Notes: generated from the letters alone by a model not told the origin. A DNA stretch of 64,000 bases from Nocardioides sp. BGMRC 2183 (GCA_008123405.1 VSSA01000002.1:62001-126000), one strand, 5' to 3'. Positions 1-9,104 are shown, counted from the stretch's first letter. Translations and numbers: made by a program.

Positions 1-87
1 GCCGGTGTCAGTTCGGCTGGCGGGATCGTGCGGCCGGACGAACGTGGCGACCAACGGCTGCGGCTGAGATGCGGCGACAATGCGGCT

Positions 88-651
88 ATGGGCGACAGCG
101 AGGTTCTTGTTCTTGCCGGTCCGCCGTGCGCCGGCAAGTCAACGCTCGGAAGGATGCTCGCTGATTCAGCGCGTGAGCGAGAGGTCTATCTGGAGGTCGA
201 CACCCTCTTTTCGCTGCTTCTGCCGCGATCGGATCGGAGCAAGCAGGACCGGATATTGGCGTACGACGCGGCGCACGCGCTTGCGCGCACCCTGATCGTC
301 CACCAGCACACCGCGATCCTGGAGTGCACGTATGCGAGGCGAGAGCAACGGGCCAGTCTGCTCGAGGCGATGTCGACTCTTCCGTTCTGCGCGCTGAAGG
401 TGGTCGAGTTCGTCATTTCTCCAGAAGAGGCCGTTCAGCGCTTTCGCAAGCGGCGCGAAGCCACGGATCTCGACGAGACGTCGCTGCGCGAGCGTGTCGA
501 GAACTTTCCCTACTGGGACGGGGCGCTTCGGATTGATTCCTCGGCCGCTGACCCTCGCGCCCTGGCAGATGAGGTAGCCACCTGGCGCCAGGGAGGATCG
601 CCGCCGGCTGACTGGATCGAGTGGGTGGAGGTGGGACGGAGCTGGAGCTGA
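88..651 (+). CDS. AAA/P-loop kinase-like ATPase
   Basis: A 187-residue protein with a Walker A motif GPPCAGKST at residues 11-19, placed after a short hydrophobic strand (VLVLA) as in small-molecule kinases of the P-loop zeta-toxin/AAA_33 type. The middle holds a D-T-L-F segment and a conserved-looking LECTYARREQR stretch; the C-terminal part is rich in Arg and acidic residues, as expected for a lid region. I chose the ATG at 88 because it puts the P-loop at the usual distance from the N-terminus; an in-frame GTG at 28 would add 20 unstructured residues. The substrate is unknown. It stands alone, with 257 bp of featureless sequence before the convergent response-regulator gene. Confidence 0.7.
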   Translation: MGDSEVLVLAGPPCAGKSTLGRMLADSAREREVYLEVDTLFSLLLPRSDRSKQDRILAYDAAHALARTLIVHQHTAILECTYARREQRASLLEAMSTLPFCALKVVEFVISPEEAVQRFRKRREATDLDETSLRERVENFPYWDGALRIDSSAADPRALADEVATWRQGGSPPADWIEWVEVGRSWS

Positions 652-908
652 CCGCACACCGATCCCGTTGCGGGACGGTGGCCGCTGACTCGAGAGCAGC
701 GGCGAATCTGCTCGCGGTCGTCCTCCCGCCCCGTCTCGAGGCGCTGCTCAACGCGCTGTGGTCGTTCACGGTGAGACAGGTGATTCGTCAGCGCGCGTGG
801 CCGCGGGAACCGCGGGGGGCCATGTGCCGATCGGCTTGCCTCGCGGGTGGTCGGCAGGGGCATTTCTGTCCTTCGGCACCCGTGTCATCCTTGATGCCGA
901 CCCGCTGT

Positions 909-1556
909 CTACGGGCTGGCCTGCCCTGTCGACCAAGCCCAGGCCGCGATCGCGACGCGGTTCGAGACTTGGAGCTTGCGTCCGATGTTGGCCACGTGGT
1001 TCTTCACCGTCCCGGCGCTGATGAACAGCTCGTCGGCGATCTCCGCATTGGTCCGGCCCTGGGCGACCAGTCGCACCACCTCGAGCTCGCGGGCGCTGAG
1101 CGACGGGCCCTCGGAGCTGAGACTGGTCGCAGCAACGACGTGGCGCAGCAGCCGGACGGTGAGCTGCGGGCTGATCAGGGTGTCGCCGGACATGGCCGCG
1201 CGGATCGCCTCGACGAGCAGCCCCGGCCCGGATCGCTTGAGGAGGAACCCGACCGCGCCGTTGCGCAGGGCGGTGTGGACGTACTCGTCGAGATCGAACG
1301 TCGTCACCACGATCACGCGCGTGGGCTCGGCGACCTGGGAACCGGCGAGCGCCCTGGTCAGCTCCAGGCCGTCGAGACCCGGCATGCGGATGTCGGCAAG
1401 CACCACGTCGGGCCGGAGGCGCCGCGCCTGGTCGAGGGCCGAGGTGCCGTCGGGGGCCTCGGCGATGACTGTCATGTCGGGCTGGGCATCCAGAACCATG
1501 CGGAAGGCGTCGCGGATCCCTGGCTGGTCGTCCGCGATCAGGACCCGGGTCGTCAC
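909..1556 (-). CDS. NarL/FixJ-type response regulator
   Basis: A 215-residue two-component response regulator. The receiver domain (about 1-120) carries the acidic pair at D9/D10, the phosphoacceptor D55 in [11 protein letters not shown], a switch threonine in VVTTFD and the conserved lysine in LLKRSGPG. A LuxR-type helix-turn-helix follows (about 148-210, [36 protein letters not shown], cited by its outer motifs). It overlaps the upstream kinase gene by 4 bp (GTGA), so the two are translationally coupled. The pair belongs to the DesK/DesR-like group common in actinobacteria. The stimulus is unknown; target promoters cannot be inferred here. Confidence 0.93.
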   Translation of the reverse strand: MTTRVLIADDQPGIRDAFRMVLDAQPDMTVIAEAPDGTSALDQARRLRPDVVLADIRMPGLDGLELTRALAGSQVAEPTRVIVVTTFDLDEYVHTALRNGAVGFLLKRSGPGLLVEAIRAAMSGDTLISPQLTVRLLRHVVAATSLSSEGPSLSARELEVVRLVAQGRTNAEIADELFISAGTVKNHVANIGRKLQVSNRVAIAAWAWSTGQASP

Positions 1557-2581
1557 GCCGTCGCTCCTTGCTCTGTGGTGCGGGACAACGGAAGGACGAC
1601 GGTCACTTCCCAGCCGCGCGATCGACGCGGCCCGGCCTCCACACTGCCACCGAGGCGCTGCACGCGTTCGGTCATCGCAGCCAGACCGAGCCCGGCGGTC
1701 GCCCGGCGTGACGACCCGGACCGCCCGTCACCGTCGTCGACGATCGAGACCAGCAGACAGCCGTCGGCTTCCGTCAGCACCACGGTTACCGCCGTAGCGC
1801 GGACGGCGTGGCGTCGTACGTTCGTCAGTGCCTCGACCACAGCGCGGTATGCCTCTGCCCCTGTGATCGCGCTGACCTCGTGGGTCAGCCTCCGCTCGAC
1901 GACGGCCAGGACCTCGCCGGCAGCGGCGAACCTCCGCACCAGCTCGTCGATGTCGTCGATGCCGCCGCGGGTGATGCGGACCGGGTCGCCGTCCTCGCCC
2001 AGTCCGTGCACGGTCTGGTCCATCGACTCGAGGGCGCGGATCCCGGCAGCCTCGATCTGCCCGAGCAGCTCGGCAACCCTCGGATCGCCCAGGGGGAGCA
2101 CTGCAGCACCGGCCTGGGCGCGCGCGACGATCTCGCTGATGTCGTGGGCGACGAAGTCGTGCAGATCCACCGCGAGCCTCAGTCGCTGCTCCGTCCTCGC
2201 GGTGGCGATCGCCCGCGCTCGCTCGGCGGCGACCCAACGCAGATACAGGGCCGCGGCTCCCAGGACCACGGGCGGGATGAGCCAGGCCGCGCTTGCCGCC
2301 GCTGCGGTCAGGACCGGTTCGTCGCGAACGAAGCGCTGCACCCACAGTGTCGATCCGGCAGCGGCAAGTGCCCCGGACACCACCGCTCCCCGGGGCTCCG
2401 ACCAGCGGACGACGACGAACACCACGGCAGTGAGCACGAGTGGCTCGGCGAGCAGCCACGTCCCGGCATCCTGGTCCTGACCGGTCATGGCCTGATCTGT
2501 CGTCCGGATCAGCGCGGTGACGGCGATCGAGATCGAACCGGCTGCGGCCGCTGTGACCGCAGTCAGGGTTCGTCTATCCAC
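1553..2581 (-). CDS. Sensor histidine kinase (HisKA_3 type)
   Basis: A 342-residue membrane sensor kinase, partner of the response regulator downstream. About four to five hydrophobic segments occupy residues 7-115. The dimerisation/phosphoacceptor helix carries H141 in [11 protein letters not shown], typical of HisKA_3 kinases, and the HATPase_c domain follows with the N box ([10 protein letters not shown]) and G boxes (DDGDG, GLGLAAM). I chose the GTG at 2581 because the protein then begins just before the first membrane helix; an upstream start at 2674 would add a low-complexity Pro/Gly/Arg stretch. The signal is unknown. Confidence 0.88.
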   Translation of the reverse strand: MDRRTLTAVTAAAAGSISIAVTALIRTTDQAMTGQDQDAGTWLLAEPLVLTAVVFVVVRWSEPRGAVVSGALAAAGSTLWVQRFVRDEPVLTAAAASAAWLIPPVVLGAAALYLRWVAAERARAIATARTEQRLRLAVDLHDFVAHDISEIVARAQAGAAVLPLGDPRVAELLGQIEAAGIRALESMDQTVHGLGEDGDPVRITRGGIDDIDELVRRFAAAGEVLAVVERRLTHEVSAITGAEAYRAVVEALTNVRRHAVRATAVTVVLTEADGCLLVSIVDDGDGRSGSSRRATAGLGLAAMTERVQRLGGSVEAGPRRSRGWEVTVVLPLSRTTEQGATA

Positions 2582-2710
2582 TTCTCGGAGCCTAGGCGCT
2601 CGACAACGAGGCGTCGATGTGCCGATCGGCATGGGTCCGGGCGCAGGCGGCCGCCTCGACGTGCCGGTCGGCATCTGGGCGCACGGCGCCGGGCGGACGA
2701 GGCTCGAACC

Positions 2711-3844
2711 ATGAGAACAATGCGGGCTTCATGGATCGGATACGTCGTGGCTGCCTGGTCGGCGGCGTACGGCGCGGCTGGCGTGTGGTGGGCCCTCGGT
2801 GGTGGCGGGTTCCCGTTCGGGACCGGCGACCCTGAGCTGATGGCGGAGCCGGACGTGGCGTTCAAGGTCTCCTTGCTGGGGCGGGCCACACCTGAGGTCG
2901 CCGGCCCAGTCATCGCCGTGCTGGGGATCGCTGGCGCGGTCGTGGCGATCGCGATGACCCGCATTCCGGTCCGGGGATGGCTTCGATGGCTGCTGCCGGC
3001 GTTCGCATGGTTGCTGGCGATCGCGCTGACCGTCGGCATCCAGGACTACCGGACGCTGATCGTGGTTGCGTACACACCGATCCTGGCGATCGGCAAGGTC
3101 CTGGGGGTCTGGCCGGACGGCAGTGGCTGGAGCGATCTCTATCTTGCGCCGCGGCTGAACCTGCTGATGTGCCTGCTCGCGGGGGTGGGTTGGGCACTCC
3201 TCGCGGTCGCCTTTCGCCGCTTGATCGCCGGAGCGTGTGGGTCGTGCGGGCGTGCTGACGCCGTCGAGCGCACTGTCGTGGACCGGTGGGGACGCCGCGC
3301 CGTCTGGATCGCGGTGGCAGCGCCGCTGCTCTACTGCGGCACCCGATGGGCGTGGGCGCTCGGCTTCTCGCTCGGGATGGACCCGGAGGCGTACCAGGAG
3401 GGCAAGGAGGAAGGCTTGTGGATCGCAGGCGCGGCACTGGCTTCCCTCGGCATCGTCGGGGCGGTACTGACGCTCGGGCTGATCCAGCGCTGGGGCGAGG
3501 TGTTCCCGCGCTGGGTCGTCGGTCTGCACGGTCGACGGGTCCCGCCGATGATGGCCGTCGTGCCGGCCGTGCTCGTCTCGGTGCTGGTGTCCTCGGCGTC
3601 GTTCATGTACCTGCGCATTGTGCTCATCGACGGCCTCACGGCTGAGAACTGGGCGCTTACGCTGCCCGAGGTGTTCTGGTCGGTTTGGGGAGCGGCACTG
3701 TTCGTGGCTGCCCTCGCCTACCACCGCCGCAGGCGGCCTGCATGTGCGATGTGCGGCCCAGAGAGCGGGGTCGAACTTCCGGCCGACGTGTACGTCAGTC
3801 CACCGGACAAGCCCGGATCAGGTTGCCGTCGTCCGGATCGGTGA
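2711..3844 (+). CDS. Polytopic membrane protein, function unknown
   Basis: A 377-residue integral membrane protein with about eight hydrophobic segments (near 8-28, 55-80, 88-105, 110-125, 145-170, 200-220, 240-265, 285-310 and 335-355). Cytosolic-looking loops contain CGSCGRAD and a C-terminal CAMCG, so two CxxC-like pairs flank the second half; a metal or redox role is possible but unproven. I start it at the ATG at 2711, directly before the first membrane segment and divergent from the histidine kinase with a 129-bp gap. I do not recognise the family. It could be a target of the adjacent two-component system, but only proximity suggests this. Confidence 0.72.
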   Translation: MRTMRASWIGYVVAAWSAAYGAAGVWWALGGGGFPFGTGDPELMAEPDVAFKVSLLGRATPEVAGPVIAVLGIAGAVVAIAMTRIPVRGWLRWLLPAFAWLLAIALTVGIQDYRTLIVVAYTPILAIGKVLGVWPDGSGWSDLYLAPRLNLLMCLLAGVGWALLAVAFRRLIAGACGSCGRADAVERTVVDRWGRRAVWIAVAAPLLYCGTRWAWALGFSLGMDPEAYQEGKEEGLWIAGAALASLGIVGAVLTLGLIQRWGEVFPRWVVGLHGRRVPPMMAVVPAVLVSVLVSSASFMYLRIVLIDGLTAENWALTLPEVFWSVWGAALFVAALAYHRRRRPACAMCGPESGVELPADVYVSPPDKPGSGCRRPDR

Positions 3845-3885
3845 TGACGAATGTGCGGCCGCAGCAGCACCCGCAGCTCCTGTGG

Positions 3886-6540
3886 TCAGTGCGCCATGTC
3901 GACGAACCGGGAGTAGTGACCCTGGAACGCGACGACGATGTCCCGGGTCGCGCCGTTGCGGTGCTTGGCCACGATCAGGTCGGCCTCGCCGGGGCGGGTC
4001 GACTCCTTCTCGTAGACGTCGTCGCGGTGCAGGAGGACGACCATGTCGGCATCCTGTTCGATGGAACCGGATTCGCGCAGGTCGCTGGTCATCGGACGCT
4101 TGTCGGAGCGCTGCTCGGGACCGCGGTTGAGCTGGGACAGCGCGATGATGGGAACCTCGAGCTCCTTGGCCAGCAGCTTGATCTGGCGAGAGAACTCCGA
4201 GACCTCGATCTGTCTGGACTCGACCTTCTTGCCCGAGGTCATCAGCTGCAGATAGTCGAGGACGATCAACTTGAGGTCGTGCTTCTGCTTCAGCCGCCGC
4301 GCCTTCGCCCGGATCTCGGTCATCGTCATGTTCGGCGAGTCGTCGATGAACATCGGCGCGGCCGACACCTTCGACACGTGGCGCGCCAACCGCTCCCACT
4401 CCTCGGTGGTCATCTTGCCGTTGCGGATGTGGTTGAGCGGGATACGCGCCTCGGCCGAGAGCAGCCGCATGGTGATCTCGGTGCGCGTCATCTCCAGGCT
4501 GAAGAAGACACTGGCGAGATTGTTGTGGATCGAGGCTGCCCGGCAGAAGTCGAGAGCCAGCGTCGAGTTGTGGGTGGGCACCATCGCGCGGCCGGCGAGG
4601 TAGAGGTGGTCCTCGTTGTCCACTTGCACGCAGCGCACCGGCACCGAGGGGATCGGCCTCACGTCGACGACGTAACGCCGGCCGGTTCGCACGGTCGATG
4701 TCGGACGGGTCTCCTTGTGGAGGACTGCCTTGCGGTGAAGTCGGAAGACGTCATCGGTCGTCGAGAACGTCAGCGTGTGGCAGGTCGAGGATGCCTCGGA
4801 CCGACCCCGCACCGGCTTCGTCGCACGACCGCACCGGTAGCCGAGGCTGACGATCAACTCGTAGACGTCGTCCGCCAGACGCTCGTCGGTCACCGCGAAC
4901 TGGACCGAGCCGCTGTGGCGAGCGACGGTGCCGTCGGTGTCGAGGAGCCCGGCGAGCAGCGCGCGCCGGTCCTCCTCCCTTGCCCGGAGGTAGGAGGCGG
5001 GAACGTGCTTGTTGCCGAGTACGCCGACCTTGCGGAGCAGCGCGGTGAACGAACCGTGATCGAGGTAGCACTCCCGACACTGCCACGCCTCGCCGGAGTA
5101 GGACTCGCCGCAGTCGGGGCACGACATCCGCTCGGGGTGCGCGCCCTTGTTGCGTAGACCGCAGTCGCGACCGCACGTCGCCACCCGCGGGTGACGCGCG
5201 ACGAACTCCGCACCGCAGACGTCGCACTCGCGCCTGAGCTCGTCGCGCGCGGGCAACTGCAGGCTGTAGAGCATCCGCCCGCGCGGCTCGCAGCGATAAC
5301 CGAGGCCCTCGATCATCATCGGAATCTCGTCGGACTCGCTGGTGAAACGCGCACCGGCCGCGTGACCGTCGCCGAGCCAGGCACCGAGCACGTAGGGGTC
5401 GATCGGCAACTCCCGCTCGTCCCCGGCCAGCGGCGATGCGTTGACGACGGCATGGTTGGCGCGTCCGTCCTTGCCGATCCTCAGCGTCGCGGCGATGTCC
5501 TCGGTGGTGATGACCTCGGCGAAGCTGCGCTGGTTCTTGGTGCGGTTGTGATGATTCTCCGCCGCCCACCTCGACTTCCGCACCCGTCGCGTCTCGGTCA
5601 GCCACTGGTGCTGACCGTCCGCGACGATCGTCGTACCGTCGGAGAACTCCACCTCGTAGCACGGACGGTCGTGCAGGACTTCGGTCGCGGCCACCACGGT
5701 CGTGGGGTGACCCGCGGCGTCGTAGAGCTGATCACCCACTGCGACCTCGCCCATGGTGGTCCACCCGGTCGGGGTCGGCAGCGGTGTGTTCAGCGCCAGC
5801 GCTTTGCCGACGGCAGGACGCGCCGCCACGATGATCATCTGACCGGAGTGGAACCCGTTGGTCAGCTCGTCGAGGTCGGCGAAGCCGGTGGGCACGCCGT
5901 AGATGCCCTGCTCCCGGTTCTCGATGGCCTCGATCTCGTCGAGGACGCCGTCCATGATGTCGCTCAGCGGGGCGAAGTCCTCGGCCTTGCGTCGGTCGGT
6001 GACCTGGTAGACCTCGGCCTGCGCCTGGTTGACGATGCCGTCGACCTCGCCCTCGCCGGCATAGGAAAGTTGGACAATCTTGGTGCCGGCGTCGACGAGG
6101 CGACGCAGGATTGCCTTCTCCCGGACGATCTCGGCATAGAAGCCGGCGTTCGCGGCGATCGGGACATTGGCGGCCAGGGTGTGCAGGTAGGGAGCCCCGC
6201 CGATGCGCTGCAGCTCGCCGCGGCGCTGCAGCTCGCCGGCCACCGTCACCATGTCGGCCGGCTCGCCGCGGCCGTAGAGGTCGAGGATCGCGTCATGGAT
6301 CTGCTCGTGCGCGGGCCGGTAGTAGTCGACGCCGCGGAGCACCTCGACCACATCGGCGATCGCGTCCTTGGAGATCATCATCGCGCCGAGCACCGACTGC
6401 TCGGCGGCCATGTCCTGCGGTGGGGTGCGATCACCTGGACGCTGCGGCGCCTCACCGGGCGCGTAGGACGCGGGACCGTCGCCGAAGTCCTCCGGAGGTT
6501 CGTCGGTCCACGGTCGGGACCCGGTCTCCGTGACGCTCAC
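3886..6540 (-). CDS. dnaB: Replicative DNA helicase DnaB, intein-containing
   Basis: The 884-residue precursor of the replicative fork helicase. Without the 412-residue intein (247-658) it is 472 residues, the normal DnaB length. The N-terminal domain begins near PPQDMAAEQSVLGAMM. The RecA-like ATPase domain is split exactly in Walker A: the N-extein ends ARPAVGK and the C-extein resumes STLALDFCRAAS. Further motifs are the Walker B region KLIVLDYLQLM, the H4-type DNA-binding strand around SQLNRGPEQRSDKRP, and the arginine finger near VAKHRNG. I chose the GTG at 6540, which follows a GAGG 4 bp upstream; the 22 extra residues to 6606 are Arg/Pro-rich. Active helicase requires protein splicing, because the P-loop is interrupted. 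Confidence 0.96.
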   Translation of the reverse strand: MSVTETGSRPWTDEPPEDFGDGPASYAPGEAPQRPGDRTPPQDMAAEQSVLGAMMISKDAIADVVEVLRGVDYYRPAHEQIHDAILDLYGRGEPADMVTVAGELQRRGELQRIGGAPYLHTLAANVPIAANAGFYAEIVREKAILRRLVDAGTKIVQLSYAGEGEVDGIVNQAQAEVYQVTDRRKAEDFAPLSDIMDGVLDEIEAIENREQGIYGVPTGFADLDELTNGFHSGQMIIVAARPAVGKALALNTPLPTPTGWTTMGEVAVGDQLYDAAGHPTTVVAATEVLHDRPCYEVEFSDGTTIVADGQHQWLTETRRVRKSRWAAENHHNRTKNQRSFAEVITTEDIAATLRIGKDGRANHAVVNASPLAGDERELPIDPYVLGAWLGDGHAAGARFTSESDEIPMMIEGLGYRCEPRGRMLYSLQLPARDELRRECDVCGAEFVARHPRVATCGRDCGLRNKGAHPERMSCPDCGESYSGEAWQCRECYLDHGSFTALLRKVGVLGNKHVPASYLRAREEDRRALLAGLLDTDGTVARHSGSVQFAVTDERLADDVYELIVSLGYRCGRATKPVRGRSEASSTCHTLTFSTTDDVFRLHRKAVLHKETRPTSTVRTGRRYVVDVRPIPSVPVRCVQVDNEDHLYLAGRAMVPTHNSTLALDFCRAASIHNNLASVFFSLEMTRTEITMRLLSAEARIPLNHIRNGKMTTEEWERLARHVSKVSAAPMFIDDSPNMTMTEIRAKARRLKQKHDLKLIVLDYLQLMTSGKKVESRQIEVSEFSRQIKLLAKELEVPIIALSQLNRGPEQRSDKRPMTSDLRESGSIEQDADMVVLLHRDDVYEKESTRPGEADLIVAKHRNGATRDIVVAFQGHYSRFVDMAH
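4567..5802 (-). other. DnaB intein with LAGLIDADG endonuclease and Zn-ribbon insert
   Basis: A 412-residue in-frame protein intron between G-K and S-T of the DnaB P-loop. It starts with Ala rather than Cys or Ser, and ends VPTHN followed by extein Ser. The class 3 signature is complete: Trp67 after the block B His65 (GQHQW), Cys391 in block F (VRCVQVDNED) and Thr410 before His411-Asn412. A homing endonuclease is inserted, with LAGLIDADG helices at about 138-146 (LGAWLGDGH) and 282-291 (LLAGLLDTDG). Between them eight cysteines (193, 196, 210, 214, 228, 231, 242, 245) form two C4 zinc-ribbon-like units. Ala1 and the WCT set are established class 3 features; function and zinc binding here are inferred. 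Confidence 0.93.
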
Positions 6541-6721
6541 TCGACCTCGCCTTCCCGCCCGTCGGGGCCTTCTGCTGGACTGTCCACGCCGACCCGGCCC
6601 CGGCACTGTTCGGTGCCGAACGCTGGGGCCGATCGGTTGGCTTCGGGGCTGATACTGCCGGGAGGGTCCGACCGATCTCCGCCGGAGAAGTTACGGGCTG
6701 GGCAGGGCAGACAAAAGGACG

Positions 6722-6744
6722 TTATCCACAAGCCTTGGGGATAA
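6722..6744. promoter_or_regulatory. Pair of DnaA-box-like sites near dnaB
   Basis: A consensus bacterial DnaA box TTATCCACA lies at 6722-6730 on the plus strand, and an inverted near-match (TGGGGATAA, reverse complement TTATCCCCA) at 6736-6744. Only 5 bp separate them. Binding by DnaA is inferred from the sequence alone. Confidence 0.5.
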
Positions 6745-6971
6745 CTGGTGGACGTTCGTGGACGACACGCCATGGCGATGTGCACCGTCTGGGGAAAGAA
6801 CTGTGGAGACATGGCACGAGCAAGCGCCCAGAGGCGGGCTGACCTGCACGAACGCGCTGAGGCGCCTGTGGAACGAGAAATTGTGGGCGAGAAAAGTAAT
6901 GTGACCTTGTTCACTTTACGTTCGCCCAAGGGCCAGTCGGACGTGATCGACGGGACCTCGTCCCGCCTTCG

Positions 6972-7001
6972 GTATCCACAGAGTGCCGCACGTTATCCAC
7001 G
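6972..7001 (+). promoter_or_regulatory. Second pair of DnaA-box-like sites
   Basis: GTATCCACA at 6972-6980 and TTATCCACG at 6993-7001 are each one mismatch from TTATCCACA. They share an orientation, are spaced 21 bp start to start, and end about 40 bp before the MATE start codon. They may regulate divergent transcription or titrate DnaA. Confidence 0.4.
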
Positions 7002-7040
7002 GCCCGTTGCGAGCCCGGTCGACGAGCGACGAGGAGCAGT

Positions 7041-8435
7041 GTGATCCGCACCGCCTTCCGTCGTACCGAACGACAGCGCAGCGAGGACCGCGAGATCGCG
7101 CGGATCGCGATCCCGGCCTTCCTGGCCCTCGTCGCAGAGCCGCTCTTCCTGCTGGGCGACGCCGCCGTCGTCGGCCACCTCGGCACCCGGGAGCTGGCCG
7201 GGCTGGGCATCGCGGCGACCGTGCTCCAGACCGCTGTCGGTCTCTGTGTCTTCCTCGCCTACGGCACCACCGCCGGCGTCGCGCGACAACTCGGCGCCGG
7301 CCGACTGGCAGCCGCGCTCAGCCAGGGCATCGACGGACTCTGGCTGGCGGTGGCGATCGGGATCCCGTCGACCGCTGTGGTCGGACTGGGCGCAGCCCCG
7401 CTTGTCGACCTCTTCGGTGCGTCACCTGCCGTCGCCGACCCTGCGGTCAGCTACCTGCGGGTCGCGGCGCTTGGCATCACCCCGCTGCTGCTCATGCTGG
7501 CCGCGACCGGCGTGCTACGGGGTCTGCAGGACACCCGCACACCTCTCGTGGTGGCGATCGCCGGCAACGGCATCAACCTGGTCCTCAACATCCTCCTGGT
7601 CTACGGCCTCGGCCCGCTGCCGCGGATGGGCATCGCCGGCTCCGCTCTCGGCTCGGTGCTGGCCCAACTCGCCTGCGCGGCCGTGCTGGTGCTGATCGTC
7701 GCCCGTGCCGCCGCCCGCGAGGGGAGCTCGCTGCGGCCGCATCGGCGCGGGATCGCCGCAGCCGGCCGCGCCGGCGTACCACTTCTGGTGCGGACGCTCA
7801 CCCTGCGCGCCTCCCTGCTGGTGACCACCTACGCCGTCGTGCTCGGCACCAGCGGCACGAGCAGCACCGGGGGCGCCGGGGACGACGCGGTGCCGATCGC
7901 CACCCACCAACTGGCCATGACGCTGTGGGGTTTCCTGGCTTTCGTATTGGACGCGATCGCGATCGCCGCCCAGGCGATCACCGGACGCTACCTCGGCGCC
8001 GGGGACGTGGCGGCGACCCGCGCGGTCACCACCCGGATGGTGTGGTGGGGGGTGGTCAGCGGCGTCGCCACCGGCATCGGCCTCGCCGCGGTGGCGCCCT
8101 TCCTCGGCCCGCTGTTCACCTCGGACGCGGCCGTGCACGACGCGCTGATCCCGGTGTTGCTGGTCGCCGCGCTCGGCCAGCCGATCGCGGGCGTGGTCTT
8201 CGTTCTCGACGGCGTCCTGATCGGCGCCGGCGACGGACGCTACCTGGCCTGGGCCAGCTTGATCGTCCTGGCAGCGTACGCTCCCGCTGTGCTCCTCGCC
8301 GCCGCCCTCGGCTCCGGGCTACCGCTGCTCTGGGTCGTCTTCGTCGCGATCTTCATGGGCGGGCGCTGCGTGACGCTGCTGCATCGTTCCCGCGGTGACG
8401 CGTGGATGGTCACTGGCGCCGGAGGTGCCGGGTGA
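7041..8435 (+). CDS. MATE family efflux transporter (DinF-like)
   Basis: A 464-residue multidrug/toxin extrusion protein with about twelve membrane segments in two homologous halves. The N-terminal segment EIARIAIPAFLALVAEPLFLLGDAAVVGHLG is characteristic of the DinF/NorM-like MATE fold (outer motifs EIARIAIPAF and DAAVVGHLG). The second half begins near PLLVRTLTLRASLLVTT. MATE proteins export cationic compounds in exchange for Na+ or H+; the substrate here is unknown. The GTG start at 7041 is preceded by GAGGAG. It overlaps the next gene by 4 bp (GTGA), so the two are translated together. Confidence 0.92.
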   Translation: MIRTAFRRTERQRSEDREIARIAIPAFLALVAEPLFLLGDAAVVGHLGTRELAGLGIAATVLQTAVGLCVFLAYGTTAGVARQLGAGRLAAALSQGIDGLWLAVAIGIPSTAVVGLGAAPLVDLFGASPAVADPAVSYLRVAALGITPLLLMLAATGVLRGLQDTRTPLVVAIAGNGINLVLNILLVYGLGPLPRMGIAGSALGSVLAQLACAAVLVLIVARAAAREGSSLRPHRRGIAAAGRAGVPLLVRTLTLRASLLVTTYAVVLGTSGTSSTGGAGDDAVPIATHQLAMTLWGFLAFVLDAIAIAAQAITGRYLGAGDVAATRAVTTRMVWWGVVSGVATGIGLAAVAPFLGPLFTSDAAVHDALIPVLLVAALGQPIAGVVFVLDGVLIGAGDGRYLAWASLIVLAAYAPAVLLAAALGSGLPLLWVVFVAIFMGGRCVTLLHRSRGDAWMVTGAGGAG

Positions 8436-9001
8436 AGCCCCTGCAGTGGGTCGCGATGGGCCTGGTCATCTGCGTCCTCGAAGCGCGTTTCGGCTCGTAC
8501 GACGCCCTGCCCGACCCGATCGGCTGGCTACTCGTCCTCGGCGGACTGCTCGCGCTCACGCGTCGTACCGACGTGGGGTTCCGGCTCGGGTTGGGCTACC
8601 TCGGAGTGCTGGCGCTGGTGATCGCCACGGTGACCTGGTTCCCCGCGGTCCAGGACGCTCTCGACGACGCCGACCCGGAGCTGGTCTGGTCGCTGGACGT
8701 GCCGGCGCTCGCGTTCCAGGCGCTGCTGTGCCATGCGTTGGCCGGACTGGCCGTCGGGGCGTCGGAGCGGACCGCGGCCACCTGGTTCCGCCTCGCCTCG
8801 CTCGGGCTGGCCGTCGCTCTGGTGGTGCCGCTGCTCTACCAGGCCGGCTGGGAGTGGCTGGCGCCGGCGGGCGACCTCGGGCTGATCGTGCCGCTGGTGC
8901 TCATCGGGCTGCTCTTCTGGTACTCCGGGCGGGAGTGGACCGGGGCGGAGCAGCACCTGCCGCGATCGGTCCGTCGGGCGACCGAGCCGCGGGGTGACTG
9001 A
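8432..9001 (+). CDS. Small polytopic membrane protein, function unknown
   Basis: A 189-residue membrane protein with five to six hydrophobic segments (around 5-20, 28-45, 55-75, 90-105, 115-140 and 150-170). The GTG start at 8432 has a GGAGG upstream and overlaps the MATE stop codon, so it is probably translationally coupled. It ends before a palindromic repeat and a bidirectional terminator shared with the convergent rplI operon. I do not recognise the family. Its position suggests it accompanies the transporter, but nothing in the sequence proves this. Confidence 0.75.
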   Translation: MKPLQWVAMGLVICVLEARFGSYDALPDPIGWLLVLGGLLALTRRTDVGFRLGLGYLGVLALVIATVTWFPAVQDALDDADPELVWSLDVPALAFQALLCHALAGLAVGASERTAATWFRLASLGLAVALVVPLLYQAGWEWLAPAGDLGLIVPLVLIGLLFWYSGREWTGAEQHLPRSVRRATEPRGD

Positions 9002-9018
9002 GCCGACTTGTCAGCCAG

Positions 9019-9088
9019 AACCCGCACGACACGCCGGTGGGTGTCGGCGTGTCGTGCGGGTTTCACCGGCTGACCGGCGAAACCCGCA
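9019..9088. repeat. Palindromic repeat R1
   Basis: Two adjoining stem-loops. The first has perfect 17-bp arms at 9019-9035 and 9046-9062 around a 10-nt loop. The second, about 9057-9088, pairs GCGGGTTTCACCGG with CCGGCGAAACCCGC around CTGA with one mismatch, and shares part of its left arm with the first stem. The GTTTC/GAAAC core and the shared-arm layout resemble the repeats at 25244, 38929 and 52131. Confidence 0.75.
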
Positions 9089-9104
9089 CCCCCAGAGAAC
9101 GCAG

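Larger units (their letters stand above)
6541..7040. other. Non-coding region between divergent dnaB and MATE gene
   Basis: About 500 bp with no convincing gene. It must hold the promoters of dnaB (leftward) and of the MATE operon (rightward). It is less GC-rich than its surroundings between 6870 and 6930 (around AAAAGTAATGTGACCTTGTT). Several DnaA-box-like nonamers lie in two groups near 6722-6744 and 6972-7001, listed separately. No terminator hairpin or RNA gene was seen. Confidence 0.7.

Noticed and set aside
621-2480. A 619-residue plus-strand frame over the two-component genes
   Set aside because: It lies antisense to a response regulator and histidine kinase with clear catalytic motifs.
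3685-5157. A 490-residue plus-strand frame over dnaB
   Set aside because: Antisense to the dnaB C-terminus and intein; no supporting motifs.
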